From contig NC_060214.1 in the NCBI RefSeq assembly GCF_021130785.1, forward strand, positions 7,131,001 through 7,195,000: a stretch of 64,000 nucleotides of DNA. Direction: 5' to 3'. Numbering within the stretch: position 1 is the stretch's first letter; each line of letters begins with the position of its first letter. This document shows, piece by piece, positions 21,862 to 34,434 of the stretch. This DNA is from Homalodisca vitripennis. Lineage: Eukaryota; Arthropoda; Insecta; Hemiptera; Cicadellidae. A program made the position numbers and the translations under genes. The notes beneath the pieces are model-generated. The model searched no databases, was not told where the DNA came from, and was given only the letters and a program-made list of their open reading frames with translations.

Positions 21862-22695
21862 TGTTGTATTCAATGTAGCCGCATACATGGTTTGAAGCCG
21901 AAGCTACACAGCAAACGCGTGTTTTAAAACGTGTTAGTTATGTGTAAGAAAAAAGCTAATTACCCTTATTTTATTTTAATAATTCCGCTTCAAAGTTAAA
22001 TCCACTTACACTACAAGCGTTATCATATTATAGTACATTACTCACATGACCTAACCCGTCCTTCAATATGTTAAACCTTTGTCACCATTGCTGCAGTCGG
22101 TTTCGCTAGATGTACTCCGCCAGTGAATTTTTTTTTTTGAAACAATTTCCTACATTAGATACCGACTAAAAATTTCAAAAACTTGAAGTTATATATGCAC
22201 TTTACGTGTTTTCCGTCAATTTTTGATTCTATGTAAATATTAATAAAGAAGTGTACTTAATTAATTATTATTTTCGATTCGCCAAATGTTTAATTTAAAT
22301 AACAATTACAAAATCTAGTCGTTAATTCCTATATTTTTATTACGATTTTAAATTATTTTATTTACGTTCTAAATGTATGGATGTGATAATCAATAATATA
22401 ACCCGATTTTTTTTAAATATTATACACAATGAAAAACTTTATCCATTCGGTAAAATTGGAATAATTGTAAATTACATATCTTCTGAGGAGTTTCTTATCA
22501 TATCATTCCCCATTCCTCTTTGTTCAAACACATCTTGTGGGGCTGTACCCGACCCATCAATTTTGTAACTAACTTTAAAGTCCATCAAAGGGCGGCCTCA
22601 GTATCAATCACACTTTCAAATTCACATTTTTCAAAACCCCGCTGCCCCAGTCATCCATCTTGGCCCAAGCTGGTGTATTGAGACACGGCCTCCCA
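21862..22695. other. Unannotated AT-rich stretch
   Basis: A chance frame at 22377-22568. No domain or repeat recognised. Confidence 0.4.
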
Positions 22696-22710
22696 CCCCC
22701 CCCCCCCCCC
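22696..22710. repeat. Poly-C tract (15 C)
   Basis: A run of C inside a C-rich segment (22685-22725). Its length is likely unreliable in any assembly. Confidence 0.8.
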
Positions 22711-23059
22711 GACCCTTCCCGACACGTCAAACTTTGACGCCACGCCGTCAATCTTTATTTCAGCCGTCAATTCTGGCTGCAATCCATCAATCAGCTCTAT
22801 CAATACACTAATGCCACTTTAGCAAAACCTATCTATCCAGTCTTTGCTGTCGTAAATTCGTTATTTCGTCCTTTCTGAGAGGAGTTTCTTCTCCGTTCGT
22901 ACCCTTAGCAGGATTACCCTTATCTTGCTTTTCTCGCTGGAGATAATTTGGAGCTAATGATACAAGCATATTAGAGATGTAGCCTCAAAAAGTGTTTGAT
23001 AGAAATATACAATAGTAAACCTGTTAATACTTTTCAATAGACTTTATTCTTAATCAAAA
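22711..23059. other. Spacer
   Basis: 22730-22800 has repeated CGTCAATC/CCGTCAAT-like words. Nothing else seen. Confidence 0.35.
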
Positions 23060-23439
23060 ACAAAAGTAATTCAACGAACCAAAATCACAATTTAACGATG
23101 TGGAGTATACAAATTAAATTGTAATGATTGTCAAAACCACTATATTGGACAAACCGGCCGATCCTTTAAAATTAGATTTAATGAACATATAAAAGCATTG
23201 AAGACATCATCAAATTCGAAATATGCTGAAAATTTAAATGACACCGGCCTTACATACACAAACATCGAAAACAATCTTGAAATTTTACACACATGCAAAA
23301 AGGTAACCCTCTGTCAACTTTAGAACATTTTGATATTTATTTCCAAAAATGTAAAATTAATCCTAATGTATTATTAAATGACAAAGATTTTCTAACAAAA
23401 AATGTACTATTGTATAGACATTTAAACGATATAAATTGA
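23060..23439 (+). pseudogene. Penelope-like element GIY-YIG endonuclease, C-terminal fragment
   Basis: From 23099 the frame reads RCGVYKLNCNDC then YIGQTGRSFKIRFNEHIKAL, the diagnostic GVYKLxC...YIGQTGRSFxxRxxEH signature of PLE GIY-YIG nucleases, and then TYTNIENNLEILHTCKK. A one-base loss near 23305 shifts the frame. The rest (PLSTLEHFDIYFQK... to RHLNDIN, stop at 23437-23439) is in the next frame. Before 23099 another small indel separates a segment that looks like the RT-to-nuclease linker. The nuclease nicks target DNA; the RT is absent upstream, so this is a 5'-truncated dead copy. It proves that PLEs inhabit this genome. Confidence 0.9.
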
Positions 23440-23740
23440 TCACATATAAAATTAAATACGAGACTTTAGCCACCAAGGTAGTTAAAAACATATGACAATT
23501 TGGTTTCAATTATTTATTTAAATAATTTACCCATACAAGTACCTGATGATGAATTCGTTGAATTCGACATGTACATTGTACAAAATAAAATCTATCATAA
23601 AGTGTTAACAGGTTTATTTTTGTATATTTGTTACAAGCATATTTTGGAAATGAACTTACCTAAGCAATTACCAGTTTTAAATTTTCAAAATATTGACATC
23701 TTAAATATTTTTAGTTTCAAAAAGAAGCTGTGAACTTTTC
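23440..23740 (+). mobile_element. Probable 3' terminal region of the PLE, with decayed hammerhead-like core
   Basis: About 105 nt after the PLE stop, 23543-23570 reads CUGAUGA, U, GAAUUC-GUU-GAAUUC (6-bp stem II), then GACAU where GAAACAU would be expected. This fits loss of two A residues from GAAAC. The location matches the terminal repeat of a PLE. The 3' boundary was not determined. Confidence 0.5.
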
Positions 23741-24649
23741 ATAAGACTCAAAAAACAAAGTTATTAAAAGGCAAGTATTATTCAGTTTCCTACCACCAAG
23801 AATAAAAATCTTTGCATATATTATTTGTACTTAACTAACTTAATTTATAAGAAGTGTGATTGGTTGTTAATGGGGAAAATATTAGAGAAACAGACGTGTT
23901 AGACCAATCCCAGCTCGCTTTGCTTAACCCTAACATGTGTAAGCTTGTTTTACTGGGAGATGACGTAGGCACTGACGTAGTTGTTATAATTGTTGAATAA
24001 TTCATATGTATTATTGTGCATAACTTGCTACTTAGGAAAGTGTATCATATGTAAGGTACTTCTCAAAACAAATTTCTCAGTAACGAATTTATTGAACAAC
24101 ATTTTAGCCTATTGGAAGAAATTTCATTTAATCTGGCTCTGAAATAGATGGTATGCGACTTAAAATAAATGTGTTATGTCTCATAGAATTTTCACTTAAA
24201 ACCATTACTTTGTTAAATCTGGTCTCCAGGTTGAAACTCAATGTTTGTAAATACATTCTTTCCCTGTTTCAGAGCAGATTTCAAAGGGGTCGTCATCTGG
24301 AACTATTTATGAATGAGAAGGACTGTGACCATTTTTTATGACATTTTCCTCGAGATTCAAAACCATCTTAACCATCCCAATTAAAATATTTGAGTTTGCA
24401 CAATATTTCTTTTGAAAGAAACAAAGGTTGATACTTGCAATTTAAGGTGAGTAACTCTTTTAATGTGAACTGAAATTTTTGACACAAATCAGTAGATCAT
24501 ACCAGTACCAAAGGCATTTCAGTAGATTGTATGAAGTTCCTTTATGAAAGAGCATGGTAACCGGTACAGGTTGATTTGTAAACTTTGTTGGAAAGAAACT
24601 GCATTTTTTCTTATCTCATTGGTTTAACGAAATCTTAACTTTTAGGAAG
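23741..24649. other. AT-rich stretch without recognisable features
   Basis: No supported gene or repeat. Confidence 0.4.
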
Positions 24650-24870
24650 AACATTTAGAGTGCACGTTTTTAGACTGCACTCATTAACCGATAGTTGTTA
24701 TGGCGTACTTAAGGGCTCTAATTTGGGTCCACTGTTTTTTCTTATTTTTATCGTTGATACACGTTTGAACTTTAGCGTTCACCTTCTTGCTGATGTCATT
24801 AAGACCGGGTCTGCCGTAACTCCGGAATCATCCAATGATCATCCAATGTTATGTTGTCTGAAATGAATAA
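24650..24870 (+). pseudogene. LINE reverse-transcriptase scrap
   Basis: 24690-24830 translates to YGVLKGSNLGPLFFLIFIVD followed by VHLLADVIK. This corresponds to the RT block SGVPQGSNLGPLLFLxFIND...LYADD(I/L)K of Jockey-like LINEs. The catalytic YADD pair is reduced to LAD-V, so the second aspartate is lost. No RT continues on either side. Confidence 0.8.
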
Positions 24871-26530
24871 CACTCTCTTCGGCCACAGGAAAATATCTGA
24901 AGATGCTATTAATTCTTCGGCCTCATAATATTATTGATCCTTCATTTTTATACATCGAGCAGGAGCTTGACGTTTTCATAGATTTCACGGTTTTCAGGTC
25001 ACGGTTACTTAGTCAAAAACACCATAAAAAATAAATAAAAAAATTAAAATCAAAATTATTTAATTAATTTAAATTTACATTAAAATTAAAATTAATTAAA
25101 TTTTAAAAAAAACCACAACAACCACACGTTTTTTCATTTAAATTAATTATTTTTATTTTTTTGTTTTTTTTATTTTTTGTTTTAATTATTTTTATTAAAT
25201 TAGTAAAAATTATACCTAGGTTACACATTTATTAATCGATGATGTGCAAAGGTGAATGAAACGTTTCCAAAAATACTTGTATACTCGATAAGTAACTAGA
25301 CAAAAACTATTGCAAGATTAATTAAAATTTCGCTATGAAATATTAATAAGACCATCAGTCAGATGTATTCAGTCAGCCAGCCCTGATCCATCAGTCAGCC
25401 GCCGCACTTGTCTTCATTACCGTCGGTCGACTTCGATAATTGTCTTCATTGACGCTTTAATGTCTTCAGTTAAGCAAAGTTTGACAGTTCCATCGATCGC
25501 GAAAGTTTTGTTAACTGGTGTAGCAAATAAATTTTCATAATCATTTTTTAATTATTGTCTCAAGGTTGTTTTTTGCATTCTGGATCAGATTTCTCCAATA
25601 TACTGGTTAATCGGCACTGCTTTATTAAAAAATGAAGTTGACTTCATGTGTGAAAAGTCAGTAACAATGTCGATTTCAGAGAAATTAAAGAAATAATAAG
25701 AAATCATTAAGTATTTATTGATGTATTTAAATTCCTAACTTTCCTGTAACCATAAATACTGGAGGATATTGATTTTATTTGTGGTCAAAATCTTCAAAGT
25801 TTTTGACCCAAAATAAATATAACTATTTTTATTATTATTATTAATATTTGTAACGTTGCTGTAAAACCCCGCTTACTAGTTTACTTTATCGTGTGCTATT
25901 TAAGGGGGCGCAATTTTTTTTAGAATTATAAAAAAATTATATTTTAAATTCACAGCTATTTAAGTGAACTTGTCCAAATACATAACAAGTATAAGAAATT
26001 GTTTAATAACTCCACAAATAATTATATGGATTTAAATTGCGAAAAAAGTTTTACGATCCGGATATGAGTGACACTTTCTGGGAAAGACATACGTTTTAAT
26101 GATTCATAATTAAGGAAAGTATATTCATAACTGGACATAGTTTAAGAAATAACGTGTTTTTAGTTAAATTATTAAGGAAATTATTTTTATAAAGTGGAAA
26201 GGATCTCATTCCCTCCATTAATTTTCATCTAGATACAGTAAAAACATCATCATTTTACATTTCATAATATAACAGTCATATCGATAACGCTCAAGCGTTT
26301 TTAATTGGACCTGATTATGAGATAAAAAATGTTTTTCTTATATTTCCAAACTTCAGAAAAGACTTTCCTTGACTTTAAAAAATTGAAACAAACATTTTTT
26401 TCAACAAACAAATATAGCACTGCCTTAATATTCGGACATGCCAATTAACCTTTAATTTTACAACATTATGAAGAAAACTTATATAAAAATTTATTTTACG
26501 CTGTTACTCATATTGTGATTTCTTTATTTA
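24871..26530. other. AT-rich stretch, very AT-rich low-complexity core
   Basis: 25015-25215 is almost pure A/T with TTAATTAA-type palindromes. 25385-25500 is GC-richer with nothing recognised. 25830-25850 is (ATT)n. Confidence 0.45.
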
Positions 26531-26767
26531 TTATTTAATATGACTAACAAACAAAATAGACCCAAAGACAGTAGACACAAGATAGCGATATATGTGCGCC
26601 TTTGTGGAAACAACACGCCATCTGCTATCTCTCCTTGACGTAGATTGTCCAAGAAAGACATCAGCTGGAAGAGTGGAGAAGTTGGATGGCAATTGTTTCG
26701 TTTCCGAATCGTCCTCCATAAAGGGGAAGAGAGAACGGGCCAAACTTTGCTCGCGCTTCTGAGACAC
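26531..26767 (-). other. Unrecognised 78-codon open frame in a GC-richer patch
   Basis: A polar, serine/arginine-rich N-terminal part with acidic EDDSE and a hydrophobic C-terminal tail (AHIYRYLVSTVFGSILF). The first 60 codons coincide with a local rise in GC, unlike most chance frames here. The start would be GTG, so if coding it is more likely an internal exon. No homologue is known to me. Confidence 0.2.
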
Positions 26768-26952
26768 GAGTGGATTTTGCTGTGTTGGGAATAGAAGTAG
26801 GCCTACAAAGCTGGAACTCCATCGTTTTTACATCAAATTATTTAAGATTGCAAAAGGAAGAATGCAATGCTTATTGCAGTGCTTCTAACACTTTGGATAG
26901 CCAGTTGGTTATGTTTGAATATTTTATGAGTATACCACCTCCTGCAACAATA

Positions 26953-27400
26953 TACAGGGTGACAATTAAGTCTTTAGGACGACTTTATAACTTTTAAACG
27001 ACAGGATATATCACAAACAGATGTGGCATACTGTTACTGGTAATATTAAGCTGCTTTTTTGTGTACACTTTGGGGGACAACCTTCGGGGGTATTAAAAAG
27101 AAATCTTTAAAGACAGGCGATGTTGCGTTTTACATAATTTTAAAGGTCTAGTTGAACTGAAAACAATGGCGCAAACCGAATTTCAAAAGGTTGATCCAAT
27201 TAGAAGAAATTGCTGTTTAAAGTTTAAACATTTTTTAATATGTACATAAGAAATTACTACTACTGTACCTGTTACAAGTCGAAGGGAATACTTATTTGAG
27301 TGAACTATTTTCAAATTAAGTGTTCAAAATGATCCCCTCTGGTCGCCTGGCAATGTGCTAAAATGTTAGGATGTGGAGAAATTTGGACCCTTCTTAAATG
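26953..27400 (-). mobile_element. IS630-type transposon remnant, one end and transposase C-terminus
   Basis: TA plus CAGGGTGACAATTAAGTC at 26953-26972 is one terminus. On the minus strand, 27350-27311 encodes ARRPEG followed, after a one-base loss, by DHFEHLI and a stop. This is the characteristic (G)GHFEHL C-terminus of IS630-type insect transposases. The opposite terminus was not found. Confidence 0.6.
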
Positions 27401-28555
27401 AAGGCAAATGTAAACTGTGATTTGTTATTTTAAACTCTAGGTGACATTTCAAAACATCTAACCCACCTTGACTACTTCAAAAATAGTGGCCTATTAAAGC
27501 TTTGTTCAACCCTTACTTATTTCAGTTTTTCGTGGAATAATTTAAAAGTAATCATTATATTATCTTGCTTCAAGGTTTCAAAAATTATTCAAACCCTTAA
27601 AAGACGTGAAAATACTCAAAATTATTTCAATCACATATTCAAAATGTCCGTTTTTCTCATATCCTTGAATTTTTACCACAAACACTGATTTCTATTTATA
27701 AATATGCATTATAGAAATTAATGTGGGTATTTCCAACATTTTACATTTTTTCTGTGACGTTAGAAAGTCATCAAATTCTTTTCAGAACACGAAAGAAACA
27801 ATAATGCAGTTATTAATCATGCTTAGTGACAGCTTTAATGGAAATTGACGCCTACAAAATTTAGTTGGCTAATTAACAGGATTTAAGTTATGGTATTTTG
27901 TCAATACTGATACAGCGTTCTTTAAGATATTGTAATTTAAATATATGAAGGTTCATTGTTACATAATTACCAATATCCAAACGGCCCACTTTTTTTACTC
28001 AAGTGCAAAATCAATATTACTATTAGGACTCAAAAAATAATAATATTCTACGTTACTTATATGGGGGAAAAAGTACAAGAATCTAGGAATTCTGTATTTT
28101 CCAGGTGCTAAAATGTAAAAGCAGTGAGTCTGTTGTACAGTCAAGAGTAACTCGGAGCTGAGTTTAAAACTTTGGCGGTGAACAGAGTTGACGTGTCTCG
28201 AACTAAAGTTATCTGCGACTCTTGTCGACTCACCCTTGATCTGTCAATCACGGGTCTCTCCCATCAATCAAGGCAATTCAATGCGTTTAGACTTCCAAAA
28301 CACCTTCATGTGACATTCAAGTTGATAAGTTTGTTAGTAAGGTAATTAACTACTTCAAGACATTTTCTTCCCTGTGGTAAAAACGCACATTTTACTTTTT
28401 ATTAGTTAATCCCAGAGAAATACTTTTCTCCAGTGAGGAAATATCGCCTCTTACTGCATAAGCATGAACGATCACAATTAAAACACCTCACTATTCAGGG
28501 AAGACCAAAATCTAATCCGTATTTATTATTTAAATAAAATAAAAATAAGTTGTAA
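27401..28555. other. AT-rich stretch without recognisable features
   Basis: No supported gene or repeat. Confidence 0.4.
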
Positions 28556-28757
28556 TTGATCCCCTTTGAAGCCCTACTCTGTCCATCCTCATGGCCACTG
28601 GCCTGTGCGAGGATCTTATCAAACAGAATAAGGGGGAGAGTCGATACAGTACAAGGTCGATGGTACTGACAAAAATTACTACGGTCACAGACAGGACTTG
28701 AACCTGCGCTATCTCTAACTCAGATCCAAAGTCTGACGTCTTAGACCGCTCGGCCAT
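28556..28757 (-). mobile_element. tRNA-Leu-derived SINE, copy B (best tRNA head)
   Basis: On the minus strand: A box ATGGCCGAGCGGTCTAAG, anticodon arm TCAGA-CTTTGGA-TCTGA (perfect 5-bp stem), and B box GGTTCAAGTCC, all typical of tRNA-Leu. The anticodon position reads TTG instead of a leucine anticodon; one change from TAG would explain it. The body is as in copy A, ending GGACAGAGTAGGGCTTCAAA then an AT-rich tail. Overlapping minus-strand open frames are incidental. Confidence 0.9.
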
Positions 28758-28911
28758 TAACGCTTTTATTTTAGATAGATTCTAACGTTGAACACCCCAT
28801 TAGTTTTCAATTCTGGCTGCTTTATATCTAGTACGTCACCTAAACTTGTACATCAAAAGCCCCTATGGTTACCCTTGAGTGGCATAAATCTTGGAATTCC
28901 AGAGATTTAAA

Positions 28912-29156
28912 AGTGAAGTAAAGTAGTCTTATTTTACCAGGCGAAGTTACCGCTTAGAAGACTTCTCTAACACTTAACCTGGGGACCAACGGCTTTAAGG
29001 TGACTTCCGAACCACCACCAATGGCCGGGCAGGCGGGCTGCTTGCAAGGACAGGATCGCTCAGCGGTCACCCATCCAAGCAGCAGCCATGCTCGACATTT
29101 CTTGATCCGGTTATCTTGCAAAAACCGTTGTACCCGCTACACTACGCCACTGGCTA
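28912..29156 (-). mobile_element. 5S-rRNA-derived SINE (SINE3-like), copy 1
   Basis: The minus strand reads CGGGTACAACGG, GATAACC, TCAAG..TGTCGAGCATGG, and GCTTGGATGGGTGACCGC. The last is the 5S rRNA C-box region and the order matches 5S rRNA from its middle onward. The non-5S body follows (GAGCGATCCTGTCCTTGC, GGTGGTGGTTCGGAAGTCAC, CGTTGGTCCCCAGGTTAAG) and ends AACTTCGCCTGGTAAAATAA. An internal 5S-type pol III promoter is inferred. Copies are at 43010 and 49978. Confidence 0.85.
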
Positions 29157-29689
29157 GAGATAGGTATTGACCAATAGATCTGTTCACTGGATAGGTGATA
29201 GTTGGACCAGTAGGATCTCCTTAATCCAAAAACATTCAGGAAACATTGTCCCTCCGTCAATTTTCCTAAGATAAGCTGGACAGAGGTTCTCCCATTTACT
29301 TCCAAGAATCAGACCAAGAGTGTGTCATCTCCTCTCCTGATTACTATTTCCGATGACGTCTGCAGGTTTCGCTGCAATGCGAAATATTGAATATTATGTC
29401 ACCCTTGAAGCCGCGTAGACTAGTTTTGGATTTGAGAGCTACAGGGCAACGACACGTAAGAATAATATAAAGCTAAAAAATCTTACATTCTTATTTTTGC
29501 TAATCAAATTATAACAAATTGCCATTTTAATATCCACAAATAGATTATAAGAAAGATAAATTGTATGGAATGTTAACAAAATATGAACTTCCTTTCTCAT
29601 ATCACAAAAATATTATTTGAAAAATTCCTTAAATCAAAAAAGTAAGTAAAAATGACACTACAGTTGAAACTACTTTTATTCGTTTTTGC
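29157..29689. other. Spacer, nothing recognised
   Basis: A chance frame only. Confidence 0.35.
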
Positions 29690-29905
29690 AGAAATGTGCG
29701 TTTTCATTGGCTGAGCGTTAGTGAAGCCTATCGCACGTGAGGCTGGAAAATTGTGTATATATGATGTGGCAATATATCTCGAGAGAGGCAATCTGCACAT
29801 TTTACATTTACAATGAAAACTTCATCCCAACATAGCCAAGCATGAATTCCACGATGGTATATGTCCAGCCGCGGAATTTGGCTGAGCGTCATTGAAGTAT
29901 GTGTC
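29690..29905 (+). repeat. GGCTGAGCG-family copies
   Basis: GGCTGAGCGTTAGTGAAGCC then TATCGCAC at 29709-29737 is followed by GGCTGGAAAATTG. A second decayed core, GGCTGAGCGTCATTGAAG, lies at 29880-29897. The segment between carries ATATATCTCGAGAGAGGCA, similar to the TCTCGAGA block of full-length units. Confidence 0.7.
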
Positions 29906-32900
29906 TAGGCTTTGTCTCATTTGTATTTTGGGGATGTAAAAATTTCTTTTATGTATGATCTACCTATCTAACCGCAGGAAAACTAGAGGATGAAATGAGC
30001 TGTATGCTTGAAACCTTACCGAAGCCTATTCCGCGACACTAAGTGTTAAGTACTATTATTATTTTTTTATGCTTTGAAAAACATGAAACAAAAATGATTT
30101 TATATAAAAAAATAAATGTTTAATATTTTAGTTATCAAACCATGGTGAGAGAGTTTTACTTTATGAACTCGGTGGTATAGCCCCCCCCCTCCCCGCGCAG
30201 AATTAGATCCCTTGATGTAATGTCGAAGATAAACTACGGGCCAATCACTTTTTTTCATCAAACCAACAAACTTTAAACGGCTGATTGGATGTGATTGGTG
30301 GAACATATTGTTGATGACAGATGATGGACGAGTGACGTTTGACGCTTGATTGACGTTGACGGGAAAACCCAGTTTACTGTTTGATTAAATTCCCCTAATA
30401 TGAGTTGACTGTTGGATTGCTGCAGTCAATTACAAATCGTGTTTGCTCAGAGATAATTGATGATAGCAGCAACAATAAGTTTGGGTGCTACAAAACGTTT
30501 TTGCTATTATCCTTCTATAGTTTTGTCTTTAAATTAGCTTATAAATAAGAGTGCTTCTTTAAAAATAAGAGTGCCTAAAATTGTATGTAGGGTTATCAAT
30601 TTTACTATATTTTTCTACAATCCATATATAATGTCCTACAAATACATAAAACGTCCATATTGTAACTGTAACACCACTTCTGTATCAAATTGACAGGAAA
30701 GTTTAAATGGTTCAATACTGTTATAATTTCAAAATATTAGAATATTACTTTCAAATAATAAAATGTCTTATAGAAACCTGATACTTTTTTACATTTTTTA
30801 ACATAAAAAATATTAAATTGATGCTTTAATATAAAGAAATAATTTTAATATTAATATATAAACATATTTTAATAATAAAATGATTTTATCCATGGTAATT
30901 TTTTAAATTATTTCTGTAAGAGATACAGCCAGCTGAAGTTTTTTAAATGAGACTGTTCAGCATATATTCTAAATACTTTGAATGGTTAATAATTTTAAAT
31001 ACAATAAAAATTGCGTTATTGTTAAGTAAACTATTAGTATATAGTACAGGTTCAGTAATAAAACCCTCGATAGTATTAGTTACTTGTATAACTAATACAA
31101 TCAAAGGTATAACTAATACATTTCCAACATGAGTATAACAATTGAATTCTACAACACAATTACAACTAAGTCAGGTTTTACAGGGTCGACTTGGTATTGT
31201 TTAACGACTAATATTAAAGCACTAATGCTGTACACATCAATATAGCATTTTCATTCAAACATCTATTCCATCATACGAGGGGACAGCCCACAAGGAATTA
31301 AAATAAAATATGGAATTAGAGCATAGATCGAGTAGTACAGCATATAAAAATCTCTATTGTGAATTTAAAATACCAAAAATACGAATTCAAATGGTACAAT
31401 CTATACGAAATGGGAGCTTATATCCGGTGTCATTTGTCGAGGTTTTGCTACTGTAAGTAATTAAAAGAATGGCAATAAAGCTATTTTCAACTAGGTTATC
31501 GTTATAACATAAACGGTTTCTATTTTTTGGGAACTATCCATGTATTTATATTCTTATTCTTATAGAGCAAAATGCAAGATCCTTTCATTTCAGTCGGTTT
31601 TTAATATAACAAAACAAACTTATTTTTGTCTAATTAAAAATATCAAATAGGAATGCTACTATAGTATTACTAATTTATAGAGCAATAAAGTTTGTCAAAA
31701 ATATATAAATCTCTTTATAACATTATTTGAACAAAACTAACACCTAAATGTTTACCCAACGGCGCTCCGTAGATTTCTTTCTTTCTTTCTTTTAAAAAAA
31801 GGAGAGACCGATCCCCTTTTAGATATTTATTGGGAGTGACGTCATTCATTGTTATATCTTTTTTATAAGGAACGTGTTGTAAATAATGTAGTCGTGTTTG
31901 TTCAACATAACCTCAAATATTTATGTCATGTGACTGTAACTTCGAGGATAATAAAATATCGTCTTAAGGGTGAAGAAATTCAGGTACAATTTACTTTCTT
32001 TCCATCACTACCCACTTCTGGTTAAATTAAATATTTGGACTTTTTGTAAAACTAAAATAACCCTATACTTAAATAAATATAAAAAAATTAACCACATAAT
32101 TTGTTTAAAGTGGCCCATTAAATTTTGTGTTGCGTATGTTTCTGAAAAGGTGTACTTTATGTGTAAAAGTGTATTTAATAATGACTTTTAAAATAGAATA
32201 CTTCATACCATAACATATTTTTTTCTTTTTTTACTTTTACGCTAGGGTTTCACAACATATTTTTGTGTGTATGTCTTTGTAGAGATTCGTGATTTGCAAG
32301 ATCGCCATTTTCTAGCGTTTTTAAATGTTGGCTTTACCAATTACGTTTTAAAAAACCTTAAAAATTGTGCAAAACAGAACGTAGCTTCATGTGCATTATA
32401 GAATTCTAAGCTGCAACCTTGCGGTACCCCTAGTTTATTGATACAAATCACGTTTTAACTTCGTTGCGCGTAATTGATTTAAGGTGAGTATTATTTTTTA
32501 CATTTTCCACTACCAATTTCATACAGATTTTGTGAAAATTCTGGCTGAACATATTAGGCTGTTTTGGGTTATTTTATTTCACTCACACCGAACTATCAAA
32601 TTGATAGTGATTCAAATTGGCAATGTCTACTGTGTTGAAGGTGGTATCTAATATACTGTGGTGAAGGATTTCTTTGTATAAGAATTCTTAGTGAGTCTGA
32701 GCCCAAAATTTCTGCTGCTTAGGGTTGCAAAAGTTATATAAACCATAAAATTTCTAGGTTTTAAGGGGCTGTTCGGGATTCGGATGGTGTAAGAGGGTTA
32801 ATTGTTGTACATCTCATTCCCATTCCTATTATTCCCTACTTCTATTATTCCTTTTTTCCCATTGGTGTCACTATTGTTATCTTAGTTTTTTCTTTTGTTT

Positions 32901-33935
32901 TTTTGTTTTTTTTTATGCGACAGCAATGTAAAAAGTATGAAAAGTCAAATACGTTTAGATTGAACGCAGGACCTAAGAAGTGGCAAGCATTTAAATCTCA
33001 AAGTTTTTGTTTAAGAAATTCTTAAAATTTATACTATTATAGGTTTTCTGAAGAAGAGAGATTTCTGAATGGGCATTTTAAACAAAATTTTGGAACTTAC
33101 AGGTAATTACACGAAATCACACTAATAATAACGTAATAAACGTGACATAAACCAAAATTTGAACGTTTTTAGCAGATGGAGGGAGGTGATGGATCTCAGG
33201 CCTGAAATATTCAGTGTTTCCGCTTCAAATGTACTGATCAGAATAATAGTTTATGTCGTATGAAAAAGAGCCCTTCTTCTTCCACTGATATGTTCTAGGT
33301 TACCCAAGATTTTGAGAATTCTAAATACTTATATCACATTACAGATCAATATCACCCCAGTAGTAAGCAAATAATTCAGCGGTACGCTATATTATAAGTG
33401 TTCCTTCAATATTTTTTTACCCTAAGATGTCGCAGCACTTGACGATAATGTGTTAGTCCCTTCCATAACTGACCAATGTTAATTTCAAAACATTCGTCCT
33501 CAACTTATTTTTTGATCGGATACACACAATTTTTATGCTATATTTTTATACTCGATAGTTAATTTTCTCTTTAATACAGTGACCACATTTCCCAAAAAAC
33601 AAGTGCACAAAAAACTGCAATGCTGTAATTATTTTTAACGAATTCTATTATAACTACGCAAATCTTTTGCACTGAATTCCCATTATGTGAACATGCGCTT
33701 CAAAATACGTTATTTAATTAATTGTCACTGATCAGATTGGTGCTGGGTAGCCTAACAAACTGAATATTTAATAAACCACTGTACTAAATTCCAGAGTAAA
33801 ATATCCACAATATAAAGTTTCCCGGCAAAGTTTCTCCTGCATTCAATTGTAGGCCTGGAACGATCGCCAAATAAGACATCTCGGGGCAAGAGTTCCAGAT
33901 GAGTTTAACTGACGACTGTTCCCAAATTGTCCGCT
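29906..33935. other. 4-kb AT-rich stretch without recognisable genes
   Basis: No gene or transposon recognised. Small features are a C-run at 30181-30198, a TTTC/TTCT microsatellite at 31777-31794, a poly-A run at 31795-31800, and T-rich low complexity at 32880-32915. Open frames are short and of chance composition. Confidence 0.45.
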
Positions 33936-33975
33936 GCCGGTGGGTCGGGGGGGCCGGGGGGGGGGGCGAGGAGGA
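33936..33975 (+). other. G-rich tract (potential G-quadruplex)
   Basis: GGGTCGGGGGGGCCGGGGGG and more G up to about 33970 provide at least four G-runs with short loops. Overlapping frames on both strands (PPPPAPP / GRGGRGGG) are artefacts of this tract. Confidence 0.65.
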
Positions 33976-34375
33976 CCCAAGTTTCATCATAACACCGGCG
34001 CGAGTGGCGGTTACGACCTTCTATATTGGTATCACTGGGCTCATTCTGCTGATACAATAATATATTCCGAGTCAATTATGTTTCCAATAATGTATTTTCA
34101 CTGTGTGCGCACAAACGCGTCTTTTCACCCACAAAACTGATAGTCCAGGATCGTCGATTTAAAACAGGACAGAGTTTTGTTTAGAAATGTACAAGTCAAT
34201 ATCAGACTGTAAGTGCATAGATTTGTATACTCGTATTTGTCTAACATTACTTGCCAATAAATAATGTTTTAATCACTGTGTTACAATACTTTATATTTTT
34301 AATATAATAAATACTTGCGATGTATTTTCCCATTTAAAATTATTCAAAGTTATTTTGAGATCCAATTATCACCCC

Positions 34376-34434
34376 CCAACAATGCAAACTCCCCCTCCAA
34401 TCCCCCCTAAAATATCCCCCGCCCCCCGGTCGAA
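34376..34434 (-). other. C-rich tract (potential G-quadruplex on minus strand)
   Basis: Runs CCCCCC, CCCCC, CCCCCC, CCCCC and CCCCCC with spacers of 1 to 11 nt. 34690-34700 has a further GGTGGGGGGG run. Confidence 0.6.

Noticed and set aside
28680..28757. Functional tRNA-Leu gene
   Set aside because: The tRNA-like head runs into a conserved SINE body present at three sites, has no acceptor-stem closure, and has a non-leucine anticodon.
33045..33075. CUGAAGAAGAGAG as another hammerhead-like core
   Set aside because: No GAAAC follows at a suitable distance and no stem II is formed.
33784..34140. Proline-rich or glycine-rich protein frames on both strands
   Set aside because: Both arise from the same G/C homopolymer tract and are mirror artefacts.
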